Source of the DNA: Beijerinckiaceae bacterium
GTDB taxonomy: Bacteria > Pseudomonadota > Alphaproteobacteria > Rhizobiales > Beijerinckiaceae
Assembly (NCBI GenBank): GCA_027532775.1
Contig: JAPZTO010000003.1
Coordinates: forward strand, 124,001 to 188,000
Direction of reading: 5' to 3'
Length of the DNA: 64,000 bases
Part shown: one piece after another, positions 48,007 to 56,684 of the stretch
Layout: every line of letters starts with the position of its first letter
How positions within the stretch are numbered: the first letter of the stretch is position 1
Position numbers and translations under genes: made by a program
Notes under the pieces: model-generated
The model's database searches: none
What the model was told of the DNA's origin: nothing
Seen by the model: only the letters and a program-made list of their open reading frames with translations

Positions 48007-49061
48007 GCGCGGGCTCCCGGCTTCGCGCGGCTTTCATCCAGCGGCCAGCGAGGGCGGGCGGCGGCGTCCAGATCATCGATCAGTCCGCGCTGCAGCCGCT
48101 CGATGCCCGCCCAGGCGATCATCGCGCCGTTATCCGTGCAGAGCGCGGGCGGCGGGATGACGAGCCGCAAGCCGGCCTCGGTCGCCGAGCGCTGCAGGGC
48201 ATGGCGGATTGCGCGGTTGGCCCCGACACCGCCGGCAATGACGAGCGCCGAGGGCTGGCCGATATCCTTGCGGAAATGCCGGATTCCGATCCGCGTCCGG
48301 TCGATGACGCAATCGACCACCGCCGCTTGGAACGAGGCGCAGAGATCGGCCACGTCCCGGTCGCGCAGAGGCTGGATGGCTTCCGCGGCGAGGCGCACGG
48401 CGGTCTTCAGCCCCGAAAGCGAGAAATCCGGCTCCGGCTTGCCGAAAAGCGGCCGCGGCAGCTGGAACCGCTCCGGATCGCCCTCCCGCGCGGCCTGCTC
48501 GACGGCGGGACCACCGGGGAAGCCGAGGCTGAGCATCTTCGCGACCTTGTCGAAGGCCTCGCCGATTGCATCGTCGATCGTGGTGCCGATGCGGACATAA
48601 TCCCCCACTTCGCGCACGGCCACGAGCTGGGTATGTCCGCCCGAGGCAAGCAGCAGCAGGTAGGGAAAGTTGAGATCATCGGTGAGGCGCGGCGTCAGCG
48701 CATGGGCTTCGAGATGGTTGATCGCCAGCAGCGGCTTGCCGAGGCCGAGGGCAATGGCCTTGCCGGTTGTCAGCCCGACCAGCACGCCGCCGATCAGCCC
48801 CGGCCCGGCCGCAGCGGCCACGCCATCGAGCGCGGAAAAGCCGATCCCCGCTTCCTCCATGGCTTCCCGGATGAGGCGATCGAGGATTTCCACATGCGCC
48901 CGGGCGGCGATTTCCGGAACGACACCGCCATAGGGCCGGTGCTCGACGATCTGCGAACGGATCCGGTTCGAGAGGATTTTCCGCGTCCCGTCCCGCGCGC
49001 ATTCGACGATCGCGGCGGAGGTCTCGTCGCAGGTGGTTTCGATGCCGAGAACGCGAATCAT
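48003..49061 (-). CDS. tsaD: tRNA N6-adenosine threonylcarbamoyltransferase
   Basis: TsaD transfers threonylcarbamoyl to A37 of ANN-reading tRNAs to make t6A, working with TsaB, TsaE and TsaC. The 352-residue product opens [20 protein letters not shown], and the metal ligands are H116 and H120 (NHLEAHA). The ASGGHTQLV block and the C-terminal [20 protein letters not shown] are family hallmarks. It is divergent from hemC, a conserved alphaproteobacterial arrangement. The product t6A is the substrate for MtaB, also in this window. Confidence 0.97.
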   Translation of the reverse strand: MIRVLGIETTCDETSAAIVECARDGTRKILSNRIRSQIVEHRPYGGVVPEIAARAHVEILDRLIREAMEEAGIGFSALDGVAAAAGPGLIGGVLVGLTTGKAIALGLGKPLLAINHLEAHALTPRLTDDLNFPYLLLLASGGHTQLVAVREVGDYVRIGTTIDDAIGEAFDKVAKMLSLGFPGGPAVEQAAREGDPERFQLPRPLFGKPEPDFSLSGLKTAVRLAAEAIQPLRDRDVADLCASFQAAVVDCVIDRTRIGIRHFRKDIGQPSALVIAGGVGANRAIRHALQRSATEAGLRLVIPPPALCTDNGAMIAWAGIERLQRGLIDDLDAAARPRWPLDESRAKPGARA

Positions 49062-49266
49062 GCGCAGATGCAGGTCCTGTTGCGGGTCCGATGCCGGATC
49101 CGGACAGAGATCACGGGATTTCGTCTCTACGATGGCCGGCGAGGGATTGCAAAAGGATTGGGCGGCGGATTCGGACGCCCCGCATGCTTAAAAGTGTTCC
49201 ATTCAATTGACACCGGCGCCTCGCTGGCCTTTGCTGGCGCTCCTTTGACCGCGTGGACCCCGTCTC

Positions 49267-50196
49267 ATGAGTGATCTCGACCGCCCCTTCATCATCGGCA
49301 CGCGCGGCTCGCCGCTGGCGCTTGCGCAGGCGCGCATGACGCGGGAGGCTCTGATGGCGGTGGCCGGCCTTGCCGGGGAGGCGATCCTCACCGAGATCAT
49401 CTCCACCACGGGCGACCAGACACAGGACCGCCCGCTGTCGGAGATCGGCGGGAAGGGGCTGTTCACGAAGGAAATCGACATTGCCCAGCTCGAAGGGCGG
49501 GTCGACATCGCGGTCCATTCGGCCAAGGACCTGCCGACCCTGCTGCCGGACGGCCTCGAGATTGCCGGGTGCCTCCCGCGGGAGGATTGCCGCGATGCCG
49601 TGATCGCGCCGCGCCACGGCACCCTGGCGAAACTGCCTCACGGGGCGCGCGTCGGGACCGTGTCGCTGCGGCGGCAGGCCCTGATCCGGCGGATGCGGCC
49701 CGATCTGCGCGTCGAGGCCCTGCGGGGCAATGTCGGCACCCGGCTCGAAAAGGCCCGGACCGGCGAGTTCGACGCCGTGATCCTCGCCATGGCCGGGCTC
49801 AAGCGTCTCGGCCTCGATGGCGCCGTGACCGAGGTGCTCGAACGGACGGAATTCATCCCGGCTGTGGGGCAGGGCGCCGTGGCTTTGGTGACACGGGTGG
49901 GCGATGAACGCGTGCGCCGCGTCGTCGACGCGATCACCCATGGCCAGACGGGGATCGAACTGGTCGCGGAGCGGGCCTTCCTGACCGTGCTGGATGGCTC
50001 CTGCCGGACGCCGATCGGCGGCAATGCGACGGTGGATGGTGGCCGGGTGATTTTCCGGGGCATCGTGCTGTCGCCGGACGGGATCTCTGCGCAATCCGTG
50101 ATGGAAGAGGCGCCGCTGGCCGAGGCTGCCCGCCTCGGCGAGCGCCTCGGTCATATCCTGAAGGGTCGCCAGCCCCAGGGTCTGGCGCTGGCCTGA
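49267..50196 (+). CDS. hemC: hydroxymethylbilane synthase (porphobilinogen deaminase)
   Basis: HemC joins four porphobilinogens into hydroxymethylbilane in haem synthesis. The 309-residue product opens IIGTRGSPLALAQA, has IHSAKDLP-like VHSAKDLPTLLP near residue 84, RRQALIRRMRPDL, and the dipyrromethane-cofactor cysteine C246 in LDGSCRTPIGG. The ATG at 49267 is in the expected place. Only two bases separate it from hemD. The 205-base gap to tsaD holds both divergent promoters. Confidence 0.97.
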   Translation: MSDLDRPFIIGTRGSPLALAQARMTREALMAVAGLAGEAILTEIISTTGDQTQDRPLSEIGGKGLFTKEIDIAQLEGRVDIAVHSAKDLPTLLPDGLEIAGCLPREDCRDAVIAPRHGTLAKLPHGARVGTVSLRRQALIRRMRPDLRVEALRGNVGTRLEKARTGEFDAVILAMAGLKRLGLDGAVTEVLERTEFIPAVGQGAVALVTRVGDERVRRVVDAITHGQTGIELVAERAFLTVLDGSCRTPIGGNATVDGGRVIFRGIVLSPDGISAQSVMEEAPLAEAARLGERLGHILKGRQPQGLALA

Positions 50197-50198
50197 CC

Positions 50199-50915
50199 AT
50201 GGCGCGCGTGCTGGTCACCCGCGCGGCAGACCAGGCCGAGGAAACGGCACGTCGTCTGCTTGAAAGGGGCCATGTGCCGGTGATCGCGCCGTTGCGCCGG
50301 GTCGATCGGCTGGTCGACAAGCTGGATGGCGCGGTGCCCGGCAGGATCGTCGTGACGAGTGCCAATGCGCTCAAGGAGATCGCCATTCCGCCGGGCTGGC
50401 TGGCGGCTTCGGTCCTTGCCGTCGGCGAGGCCACCGCCCTGGCCGCTCGGTCTGCCGGGTTCACCAAGGTCGCTGCAGCCGGCGGTGATGCCCGTTCCGC
50501 GGCCTCCCTGCTGCTGGAAGGCGGCTTGAGCCCCGAGCCGGTAGTGTTCCTTGCCGGCTCACCCCGCAAGCCGGATTTCGAGGCGATGCTCGAGGCAGCG
50601 GGCCAGGCTGTCCGCGTGGTCGAGATCTACCGAATGGTCGAGAATACCGCCCTGCCGGCGGCGGTTCTTGACGAATTCGCAGCGGGAAGCCTCGACGCCG
50701 TGCTCCATTTCTCAGCCGAAAGCGCCGCGACCTTCGTGAAGGCGCTCGCGCTGGCCGGCCTGCCGCTTGGTGCTTCCGCCACCCGGCATGTCGCGTTGTC
50801 CGAGGATGCCGCGCGCCCGCTGATCGAGGCCGGTCTTTCCCGTTCGGCCTTTCTTGTCGCGCCCTGCCCCACGCAGGAGGCCCTTCTGGATCTGCTCGGC
50901 CCGCTGCAGGGCTGA
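50199..50915 (+). CDS. hemD: uroporphyrinogen-III synthase
   Basis: HemD closes and inverts ring D of hydroxymethylbilane to give uroporphyrinogen III. Sequence conservation in this family is low; this 238-residue product shows the expected bilobal pattern, opening ARVLVTRAADQAEETARRLLERGHVPVIAPL and with VVTSANALK, LAVGEATALAARSAGFTKV, DAVLHFSAESAATFV and HVALSEDAARPLIEAGL. The assignment also rests on the position directly after hemC, with a two-base gap. Confidence 0.92.
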   Translation: MARVLVTRAADQAEETARRLLERGHVPVIAPLRRVDRLVDKLDGAVPGRIVVTSANALKEIAIPPGWLAASVLAVGEATALAARSAGFTKVAAAGGDARSAASLLLEGGLSPEPVVFLAGSPRKPDFEAMLEAAGQAVRVVEIYRMVENTALPAAVLDEFAAGSLDAVLHFSAESAATFVKALALAGLPLGASATRHVALSEDAARPLIEAGLSRSAFLVAPCPTQEALLDLLGPLQG

Positions 50916-51049
50916 CCATGCGTCCATCCGTCTTTACAATTGACCTTGCCGGCGCTTTTCGGTTCATGGAACAAGGTTCGTCATCGTTCCGTCCATCCCC
51001 GGTGAGAAGGATGCGCGGGAGGGCGGAAACAGGATCGGGAAGCCTAGCA

Positions 51050-52339
51050 ATGACCGACAGACCGGACGGGGAAACCACCAGCGGCACGACAGCGAAAGCC
51101 GGAAAAGGCCGTCAGAAAGCCCCGCCGGTGCTGGATCTTCCCGCCGAGGCCGTGAGCGAGATCAAGCCGGACGAGCCTGCAGCCGGACCCGCAGCTTCCC
51201 CGGATCCCAACCCCGCCGTCGATCCGCCGCCGGCAGATTTACCATCCGGGAACGAGGCGCCCGCCACGGCAGCGCCCGAACAGGTGCCACCGGTGACGCA
51301 GCCGTCGCGGCTCATGCCCGTTCTTGCCGGCCTCGTCGCCGGGTTGGTTGGCGGTGCGGCAGCATCGCAATTCCTTCCGCGCCTGCCCGGCGCGCAGCCG
51401 GCCGCCGATTCCGCGCTTGTCGGGCGGGTGGCCCAACTCGAACAGCAGGCCCGGGCGGTGCGCCCCGGCGAGGCCGTTTCACCTGCCGTTGCGCAGAAGA
51501 TCCAGCAACTCGATTCGCTCCTTGTCGAGCTCCCCAAGCGGGAAGCGGCGCTGAAGGCCGAAATCGCATCGCTTCGGCAGGCGCTGGAAAGCCGGCCGGC
51601 AGCGGTTGTATCCCAGCCAGCCGGGCCTTCGCCGGCGATCGAAGCGCTGACGGACCGGCTCGGGACCCTCGAGCAGGGGGTACGGACCCTTCCGCAGGGC
51701 GTGAGCCAGCTCTCGGCGCGCGTCGATGCCCTGCAGCCGCGGCTCGAATCGGTGACGCGGGATCTCCAGAGCCTTTCCGGCCGGATCGGTGGTCTCGGCG
51801 CACGGGACGCGCTTTCCGGCGCCAATGCGCGGCTGGCGGCGGTGACACTTGCCGAGGAAGCTTTCACGGGGTCGCGGCCGCTCGCCCCGGCTCTCGACCT
51901 TCTCAAGGGGTTGCTGCCCGATACGGCACCTCTCGCGGCGCTGCAGCCTTTCGCCGAACGCGGACCGGATGCACCGGCGGCTTTGGCTGCCGCCCTGAAG
52001 GCGACCGTTCCGAAGCCTCCGGCGCCGGAAGAGGGCAAGCCCGCCTCGTGGGCCGAACGCATGCGGCAATCCGCCATGTCCTTCGTCGATATCCGCAAGA
52101 CGGGCAATGTCACCGGCGTCGATGACCAGTCCGCAATCCGTCGGGCCGAACAGGCCGTTCTGCGCGGTGATCTTGCCGGCGCGCTTGCCGCGACTGCCCG
52201 GCTTTCCCCGGCCATGGCGCCCGCACTTGCCGAGTGGCGTGCCGCGCTCGAGCGGCAGGTCAAGGGGCGGGAAACCCTCGCCCTGCTCCGGCGCGAGGCG
52301 CTGACCTTCCTCGCGCAGACCGTGCAGGCAGCGAAGTAA
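51050..52339 (+). CDS. mitofilin-family (HemX-position) inner-membrane protein
   Basis: A 429-residue protein of the bacterial mitofilin family (COG4223). It has an alanine-, proline- and glutamate-rich cytoplasmic stretch, one membrane segment at about residues 86-108, and a long predicted coiled coil (about 120-260: VAQLEQQARAV, IQQLDSLLVELPKREAALKAEIASLRQALE, LTDRLGTLEQGV). The C-terminal helical domain resembles the end of mitochondrial Mic60. I chose ATG 51050; the frame is open from an ATG at 50918, two bases after hemD, but that 44-residue extension does not look coding. Position between hemD and hemY is conserved in alphaproteobacteria. Confidence 0.85.
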   Translation: MTDRPDGETTSGTTAKAGKGRQKAPPVLDLPAEAVSEIKPDEPAAGPAASPDPNPAVDPPPADLPSGNEAPATAAPEQVPPVTQPSRLMPVLAGLVAGLVGGAAASQFLPRLPGAQPAADSALVGRVAQLEQQARAVRPGEAVSPAVAQKIQQLDSLLVELPKREAALKAEIASLRQALESRPAAVVSQPAGPSPAIEALTDRLGTLEQGVRTLPQGVSQLSARVDALQPRLESVTRDLQSLSGRIGGLGARDALSGANARLAAVTLAEEAFTGSRPLAPALDLLKGLLPDTAPLAALQPFAERGPDAPAALAAALKATVPKPPAPEEGKPASWAERMRQSAMSFVDIRKTGNVTGVDDQSAIRRAEQAVLRGDLAGALAATARLSPAMAPALAEWRAALERQVKGRETLALLRREALTFLAQTVQAAK

Positions 52340-52348
52340 GGGCCGGTC

Positions 52349-53923
52349 ATGATCAAGTTCCTTGTCTTTCTGGTCCTCCTTGCCGGCCTGGCCTTCGGGT
52401 TCAGTACGCTGGCCGATACGGAAGGCCATGTCCTGCTGCAGTTCGGCGACACCGAATACCGGGTTACCCTCGTGACGGGGCTTGTCGGGCTGCTGGCCCT
52501 GACCGCCCTGCTGATGGTGCTCTGGACGGTGTTGCGGCTTGTCTTCCGGTTGCCGAGCCTGATCGGGCTGGCCAACCGCGTGCGGCGGCAGGCCAAGGGC
52601 CAGCAAGCCATCGCGCGGGGTCTGATCGCTGTCGGATCCGGCGATGCGCGACTGGCGCTTCGCCATGCTCAGGAATCGCGCCGGCTGCTTGGCCAGGAGC
52701 CTCTCGCCCTGCTGCTCTCGGCGCAGGCGGCGCAGCTTTCCGGAGACCGCAAGAGCGCCGAGGATGCGTTCCGCGCCATGGCGGAGCGAGCCGATACGCA
52801 ATCCCTCGGGCTGCGCGGCCTGTTCATCGAGGCCGAGCGCCGCAATGACAGCGTGGCCGCCCTCGGCTATGCGGACGAGGCCTTGCGGCGCGCGCCGGAT
52901 TCGCCCTGGGCCAATGACGCGATGCTCGGGTTCAAGGCTGCCGCCGGAGACTGGCGCGGCGCGATCGCCCTTGTCGACCAGGCGATTTCCCGGCGACTCG
53001 TCGACCGCGAGGAGGGCCGTCGCCGGCGTGCCGTTCTGCTGGCTGCCGCCGCCTTGCAGGCGCAGGAGAGCAACCCGGATGATGCCTTGTCGCTGGCGCT
53101 GGAATCCCTCCGCATGACGCCCGGCCTCGTCCCTTCAGCCACGGTTGCCGCACGCCGGCTCGCCGCCCGGGGCGATTATGCCAAGGCGACACGCATCCTC
53201 GAGACGGCCTGGAAGGAAGCGCCGCATCCCGACCTCGCCGAGGCCTATCTCGGCGTGCGGCAAGGCGATTCGGCCCTCGACCGCCTCAAGCGCGCCCGCA
53301 CCCTTGCCAAGCTCATGCCGCATGCCCGCGAGTCCCGTTTCGCCGTGGCGCGGGCGGCGCTCGATGCGCGGGAATATGCCGCGGCCCGGGAGGCGCTTGA
53401 CCGGTTGGTGCTCGAAAAGCCCTCCGTCCGGGCCTGCCTGCTGATGGCCGAACTCGAGGAGGTCGAATCCGGCAATCAGGGGCTCGTCCGCTCCTGGCTG
53501 GCGCGGGCTTCCCGGGCACCCCGCGATCCGGCCTGGGTGGCGGATGGCGTGGTTTCCGACGATTGGGCGCCCGTGGCACCGCTTTCCGGGCGCATCGGCG
53601 GCTGGGAATGGCGCGAGCCGCCTCAGGCGCTGGAAACGCATGTGCGCGCGCGGATCGATGCCGATCGTTTCGAGCAGCAGGGCGATGCCCTCGCCAACGC
53701 TCCGATCGAGATCCTGCCGGCTGCGGTGCGGGAGCCTTCGCCGCCGGCTGTGGCTGAGCCCGCTGCTGCCGGGCATGACTCACCGGGCACCGCCCCGTCG
53801 GAGAGTGCCGCCGCGCATGTCGGGGCCGAGCCGCAGCCTTTCCGACCGATTGTCCCCGACGATCCGGGGCCGGAGCCCGGCGAACCTCCCCGGCGGCAGG
53901 GTTTCCGACTTTTCGGAAACTGA
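52349..53923 (+). CDS. hemY: HemY-type TPR membrane protein
   Basis: A 524-residue protein of the proteobacterial HemY family, named from its place in haem operons but not the oxidase of that name. Two N-terminal membrane segments lie at about residues 3-20 and 42-66. Then follows the HemY_N region with RVRRQAKGQQAIARGLIAVGSGDARLALRHAQESRRLL, and helical TPR-like repeats to about 400. The last 100 residues are proline- and alanine-rich and look disordered, ending RRQGFRLFGN. It starts nine bases after the mitofilin-like gene. Confidence 0.9.
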   Translation: MIKFLVFLVLLAGLAFGFSTLADTEGHVLLQFGDTEYRVTLVTGLVGLLALTALLMVLWTVLRLVFRLPSLIGLANRVRRQAKGQQAIARGLIAVGSGDARLALRHAQESRRLLGQEPLALLLSAQAAQLSGDRKSAEDAFRAMAERADTQSLGLRGLFIEAERRNDSVAALGYADEALRRAPDSPWANDAMLGFKAAAGDWRGAIALVDQAISRRLVDREEGRRRRAVLLAAAALQAQESNPDDALSLALESLRMTPGLVPSATVAARRLAARGDYAKATRILETAWKEAPHPDLAEAYLGVRQGDSALDRLKRARTLAKLMPHARESRFAVARAALDAREYAAAREALDRLVLEKPSVRACLLMAELEEVESGNQGLVRSWLARASRAPRDPAWVADGVVSDDWAPVAPLSGRIGGWEWREPPQALETHVRARIDADRFEQQGDALANAPIEILPAAVREPSPPAVAEPAAAGHDSPGTAPSESAAAHVGAEPQPFRPIVPDDPGPEPGEPPRRQGFRLFGN

Positions 53924-53952
53924 GCGTTTTCGGCCTGCCGCCATCTGCGGGG

Positions 53953-53981
53953 TTGCAAGGGTGCCCGACTAGGGTTATGTG
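53953..53981 (+). promoter_or_regulatory. candidate promoter of the tRNA-Thr gene
   Basis: TTGCAA (53953-53958) and TATGTG (53976-53981) are separated by 17 bases, with the -10 hexamer ending 10 bases before the mature tRNA 5' end. Spacing and position fit a sigma-70 tRNA promoter. Confidence 0.55.
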
Positions 53982-53991
53982 CAGCCTCGTT

Positions 53992-54067
53992 GCCGCAATA
54001 GCTCAGTTGGTAGAGCACGTCATTCGTAATGATGGGGTCGGGGGTTCGATTCCCTCTTGCGGCACCA
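53992..54067 (+). tRNA. tRNA-Thr (anticodon CGU)
   Basis: All four arms can be drawn: acceptor GCCGCAA / TTGCGGC, D arm GCTC / GAGC, anticodon arm CGTCA / TGATG with loop TTCGTAA, and T arm GGGGG / CCCTC with the TTCGATT loop. The anticodon is CGU, reading the threonine codon ACG. A discriminator A and an encoded CCA complete 76 bases. Its 3' half is the attachment site of the element that follows, and the element leaves the gene intact. Confidence 0.97.
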
Positions 54068-54070
54068 CTT
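54050..54070 (+). repeat. left attachment repeat (attL) inside the tRNA-Thr 3' end
   Basis: TTCCCTCTTGCG-G-CACCACTT covers the end of the T arm, the acceptor strand, CCA and three bases beyond. The same sequence lacking the single G recurs at 63302-63321. This is the usual signature of tyrosine-recombinase integration at a tRNA 3' end. Confidence 0.85.
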
Positions 54071-54178
54071 TCCCCTCCGCAGACGTCCGTGATTGTCCGT
54101 AAGCGTCTGAAAAATCTCGATAAATCAACGATTTTGTGTCCGAAAACGTCCAACGACGTCCGGTTTCGTGCGCTTGAA

Positions 54179-54241
54179 GCCAACACATTTGTTGGCCATG
54201 ATGTTGGCCTTGAGGCGAAGCCAACAGCCATGAGGCCAACA
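54179..54241. repeat. cluster of TGTTGGC-type repeats between attL and the integrase
   Basis: Five copies of a TGTTGGCC-like motif occur in both orientations: GCCAACA at 54179, TTGTTGGCC at 54189, TGTTGGCC at 54202, GCCAACA at 54220 and GGCCAACA at 54234. The first two form an inverted pair. This looks like a set of arm-type binding sites for the integrase or an excisionase, in the integrase promoter region. Confidence 0.65.
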
Positions 54242-54242
54242 G

Positions 54243-55466
54243 ATGCCGCTCACCGACACCGCGATTCGGAATGCCAAGCCCGGGGGAAAGATCATCAAAC
54301 TGTCGGATGGTGGCGGATTGCAGCTTTGGGTGATGCCCAATGGATCAAAGCTCTGGAACCTCGCCTATCGCGATTTGCAGCGAAAACAGCGCAAGCTGTC
54401 ATTCGGGATCTATCCCGGCGTGGGCCTTGCAGATGCCCGGAAGAAGCGCGACGAGGCCAAGAAGTTGTTGGCCTCCGGTGTAGACCCAGGCCAACAAAAG
54501 CGCCTCGACAAGCTTACCAAGGCCATCATCACCGCAACCACCTTCCGCGCCGTGGCGGAGGAACATCTCGACAAGCAAAAGCGGGAAGGCCGGTCGGAAT
54601 CCACCATCACGAAGAATCGCTATCTGCTGGAGCAGGCGTTCCCTGCCATTGGCGAGCGCCCGGTGGCGGACATCAAGGCGGCAGAGATTTTGGCCATTCT
54701 GAAACATCTGGAGCGGAAAGGAACGCTTGAAACCGCCAAGCGAGTCCGGGCCACCATCGGTGCCGTTATCCGCTATGCCATCGCCACCGCACGTGCAGAG
54801 AATGATCCGACCACTGCACTTGCTGGCGCCATCATCGCCCCCAAGGTCAAAAATCGTGCGGCAATCCTTGATCCCGTGGCTCTGGGAGCCTTCCTGCGGG
54901 CCGTTGAGCTGTTCGACGGGCAGTTGACGACCAAGGCAGCACTTCGCCTCCTGCCCCTCGTTTTCACGCGCCCGGGTGAGTTGCGGATGGCTGAGTGGCG
55001 TGAATTCGACTTGGCCAATGCCAGATGGGTTATTCCCGCGTCGCGTACCAAGATGCGCCGGGAGCATGAGATGCCGTTGGCGCATCAGGCTGTTGCCGTC
55101 CTCACCGAATTGCACGCGCTCTCCGGGCGAGGGCGCTTGGTGTTCCCGGGCCTTCGGACGGTGGAGAGGCCGATTTCCGAGAACACCTTGAATGCCTCGA
55201 TGCGGCGCATGGGCTATAGCAATGAGGACGTGACCGCGCATGGCTTCCGGGCGACGGCGTCAACCCTGCTCAACCAATCCGGCAAATTCTCGCCTGATGC
55301 CATCGAACGCGCCTTGGCGCATCAGGATCCAGACCCTGTTCGCCGGGTGTATAATCGCAGCGCCTACTGGAAAGAGCGCGTGGAGATGGCGCAATGGTGG
55401 GCGGATTATCTGGACACGCTCCGGAAGGGTGGAGAGGTAATTCCGATACACCGAAAGGAAGGCTAA
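54243..55466 (+). CDS. int: P4-type tyrosine recombinase / integrase
   Basis: The integrase that inserts the element at tRNA-Thr. The 407-residue product has the DUF4102-like N-terminal domain (about residues 1-90, with LTDTAIRNAKPGGKIIKLSDGGGLQLWV), a SAM-like core-binding domain (about 100-195) and the catalytic domain. The catalytic set is complete: R243 (TRPGE), K270 (SRTKMRREHEMPL), H333 and R336 (AHGFRATAST), H360 (LAHQ) and Y370 (RVYNRS). It is transcribed away from attL, 175 bases after the tRNA. Two more copies of the repeat TTGTTGGCC, in inverted orientation, lie inside its first 260 bases. Confidence 0.95.
   Translation: MPLTDTAIRNAKPGGKIIKLSDGGGLQLWVMPNGSKLWNLAYRDLQRKQRKLSFGIYPGVGLADARKKRDEAKKLLASGVDPGQQKRLDKLTKAIITATTFRAVAEEHLDKQKREGRSESTITKNRYLLEQAFPAIGERPVADIKAAEILAILKHLERKGTLETAKRVRATIGAVIRYAIATARAENDPTTALAGAIIAPKVKNRAAILDPVALGAFLRAVELFDGQLTTKAALRLLPLVFTRPGELRMAEWREFDLANARWVIPASRTKMRREHEMPLAHQAVAVLTELHALSGRGRLVFPGLRTVERPISENTLNASMRRMGYSNEDVTAHGFRATASTLLNQSGKFSPDAIERALAHQDPDPVRRVYNRSAYWKERVEMAQWWADYLDTLRKGGEVIPIHRKEG
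54465..54497. repeat. inverted pair of TTGTTGGCC within the integrase gene
   Basis: TTGTTGGCC at 54465-54473 and its exact complement GGCCAACAA at 54489-54497 are 15 bases apart, within codons 75-85 of the integrase. The same nonamer flanks the element ends. It may act as an operator for integrase autoregulation; that is inference. Confidence 0.5.
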
Positions 55467-55598
55467 CGCCCGCCCAGATCTGAAGATCAATCGACACCCC
55501 CACCCAAGATATAAATAGCAGGTACGAAGGCGTAACCGGGAAGGCGCCCGCAATGCGTCGTCAACGTGGTTCGCGGTGGTTCGCACGCAGTGTCTCGG

Positions 55599-56096
55599 TT
55601 ACGTTTTCGTATCCGGCCCCGGGCACGAATTTGTACCCGGGGAATTTCTTTCGTTGAAAGCTTTCCATTCATTCGTAGCTGCCTGCCCCTCCGCTGTGGG
55701 CAGCCATGTCAACCGGTATCGAGAAGGCACTCGCGCCCCACCGTAAGAACGCCCACCCTGAACGACAACACGCAGTAATCCTGCTCGTTTGAGGTCCTCC
55801 AGTGCTTTGGAAACGGAGGGGCGGCGAATTCCCCAAGCTGCAAAGTCATCGTAGGTGACAACCAAGTTTCCGTTCTCAGTGCCTGCATGCGCCATGTGCT
55901 CGACAAGGACACGGAACAGCGCCTGGAGCGCATTGCCATCCAGCGAACGGAAGGCTGTCGTGGATACCATTTCTTTTGTCAGCCAGCACCAGGGCTCGCC
56001 TTTTGGTGGCCCAAGCCGATTTGCCAGCCGGGAGTTGGCCGGGCGGCTGGTGGACCGCCCGGTTGCATCGTGTCGCCTTGCAATCAGTTTGCCCAT
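55599..56096 (-). CDS. putative winged-helix DNA-binding protein
   Basis: A 165-residue protein with a plausible winged-helix core at about residues 65-135: GNALQALFRVLVEHMAHAG, then NLVVTYDDFAAWGIRRPSVSKALEDLKRAGLLRVVVQGGR and SRYRLTWLP. This is the pattern of MarR-like or replication-initiator-like DNA-binding domains, with SVSKALEDLKRAGLL as recognition helix and wing. Proteins of this type are common next to P4-type integrases. I chose ATG 56096; the open frame above it overlaps the next gene and is not convincing. The function is unknown. Confidence 0.65.
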   Translation of the reverse strand: MGKLIARRHDATGRSTSRPANSRLANRLGPPKGEPWCWLTKEMVSTTAFRSLDGNALQALFRVLVEHMAHAGTENGNLVVTYDDFAAWGIRRPSVSKALEDLKRAGLLRVVVQGGRSYGGARVPSRYRLTWLPTAEGQAATNEWKAFNERNSPGTNSCPGPDTKT

Positions 56097-56103
56097 CGCG
56101 GTG

Positions 56104-56400
56104 CTATCCGGCCGATTTCGGACCGAGAGCCTTAACAGTTGATCGCAACACATAACGGCCGTGCCTTCCGCCAAATGCTCCTGTGTTCGGCACATCGACC
56201 GTTTCAATTTCGATGCCCGCGCGTCGAAGGCGGAATACGTAGTGCGACCAGCGCGGGGCGGGGTTCTCGAGTGGAGTGACCCCGCGCTCTCCAGCCGCAA
56301 GGAGCCTGCTCAGCGTCCATGCATCACGGCCGGTGAAGGTTTGTATGCGAGGCATCGGGGAAGCGTCGATTTCTACGGTCAGTCGAATGGATTCAGGCAT
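56104..56400 (-). CDS. putative winged-helix domain protein, 98 residues
   Basis: A small protein with a probable winged-helix fold: FTGRDAWTLSRLLAAGERGVTPLENPAPRWSHYVFRLRRAGIEIETVDVPNTGAFGGRHGRYVLR from about residue 23 to 88. The TPLENPAPRWSHYVFRLRRAGI segment is a likely helix-turn-helix with an arginine-rich recognition helix. Similar 'winged helix domain-containing' proteins accompany integrative elements in alphaproteobacteria. ATG 56400 starts just inside the end of the upstream 74-residue gene, overlapping by eight bases, so the two are probably coupled. Confidence 0.68.
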   Translation of the reverse strand: MPESIRLTVEIDASPMPRIQTFTGRDAWTLSRLLAAGERGVTPLENPAPRWSHYVFRLRRAGIEIETVDVPNTGAFGGRHGRYVLRSTVKALGPKSAG

Positions 56401-56617
56401 CGGCGTTGACCTCCTGAAAGAAGCCGGCGAGTTCATAGACAAGCCGGGCGATGGGTGGGGAGACAGCAAAGCGCCGGGCGATGAACGTCGCGGCGGGCGG
56501 CATGGGAAGGCTTTCGAGCATGGCGCGCTGTTCGGCCCAATCGAAGAGGGGCAGGGTTGCGCGAGGCGCACCTTTCCCGTTGCGGCGCGGAGCCGCCTTA
56601 TGCGATGGTTGTCGCAT
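56393..56617 (-). CDS. hypothetical protein, 74 residues
   Basis: A small protein with a basic, alanine-rich start and a core LFDWAEQRAMLESLPMPPAATFIARRFAVSPPIARLVYELAGFF. The second half reads like a helix-turn-helix (ARRFAVSPPIARLVYELAG), with the turn at VSPPIA. I do not recognise a named family. ATG 56617 has AAAGGAAAT upstream. It overlaps the winged-helix gene downstream by eight bases and belongs to the minus-strand run of small element genes. Confidence 0.6.
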   Translation of the reverse strand: MRQPSHKAAPRRNGKGAPRATLPLFDWAEQRAMLESLPMPPAATFIARRFAVSPPIARLVYELAGFFQEVNADA

Positions 56618-56684
56618 TGGATTTCCTTTCGAGGGTTTTCCGATGAAGGCCCGGAGCGTTCCAGCGCTGCCGGGCCACTTCGTC

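Noticed and set aside
44482-48600. Two long plus-strand open frames (680 and 690 codons) opposite acs and opposite EVE-gpsA-tsaD
   Set aside because: They mirror well-identified genes on the other strand and lack any domain.
50918-51049. Longer N-terminus for the mitofilin-like protein, starting two bases after hemD
   Set aside because: The extra 44 residues are arginine- and serine-rich with no resemblance to the family; ATG 51050 gives the usual short cytoplasmic start. Not excluded completely because of the tight spacing to hemD.
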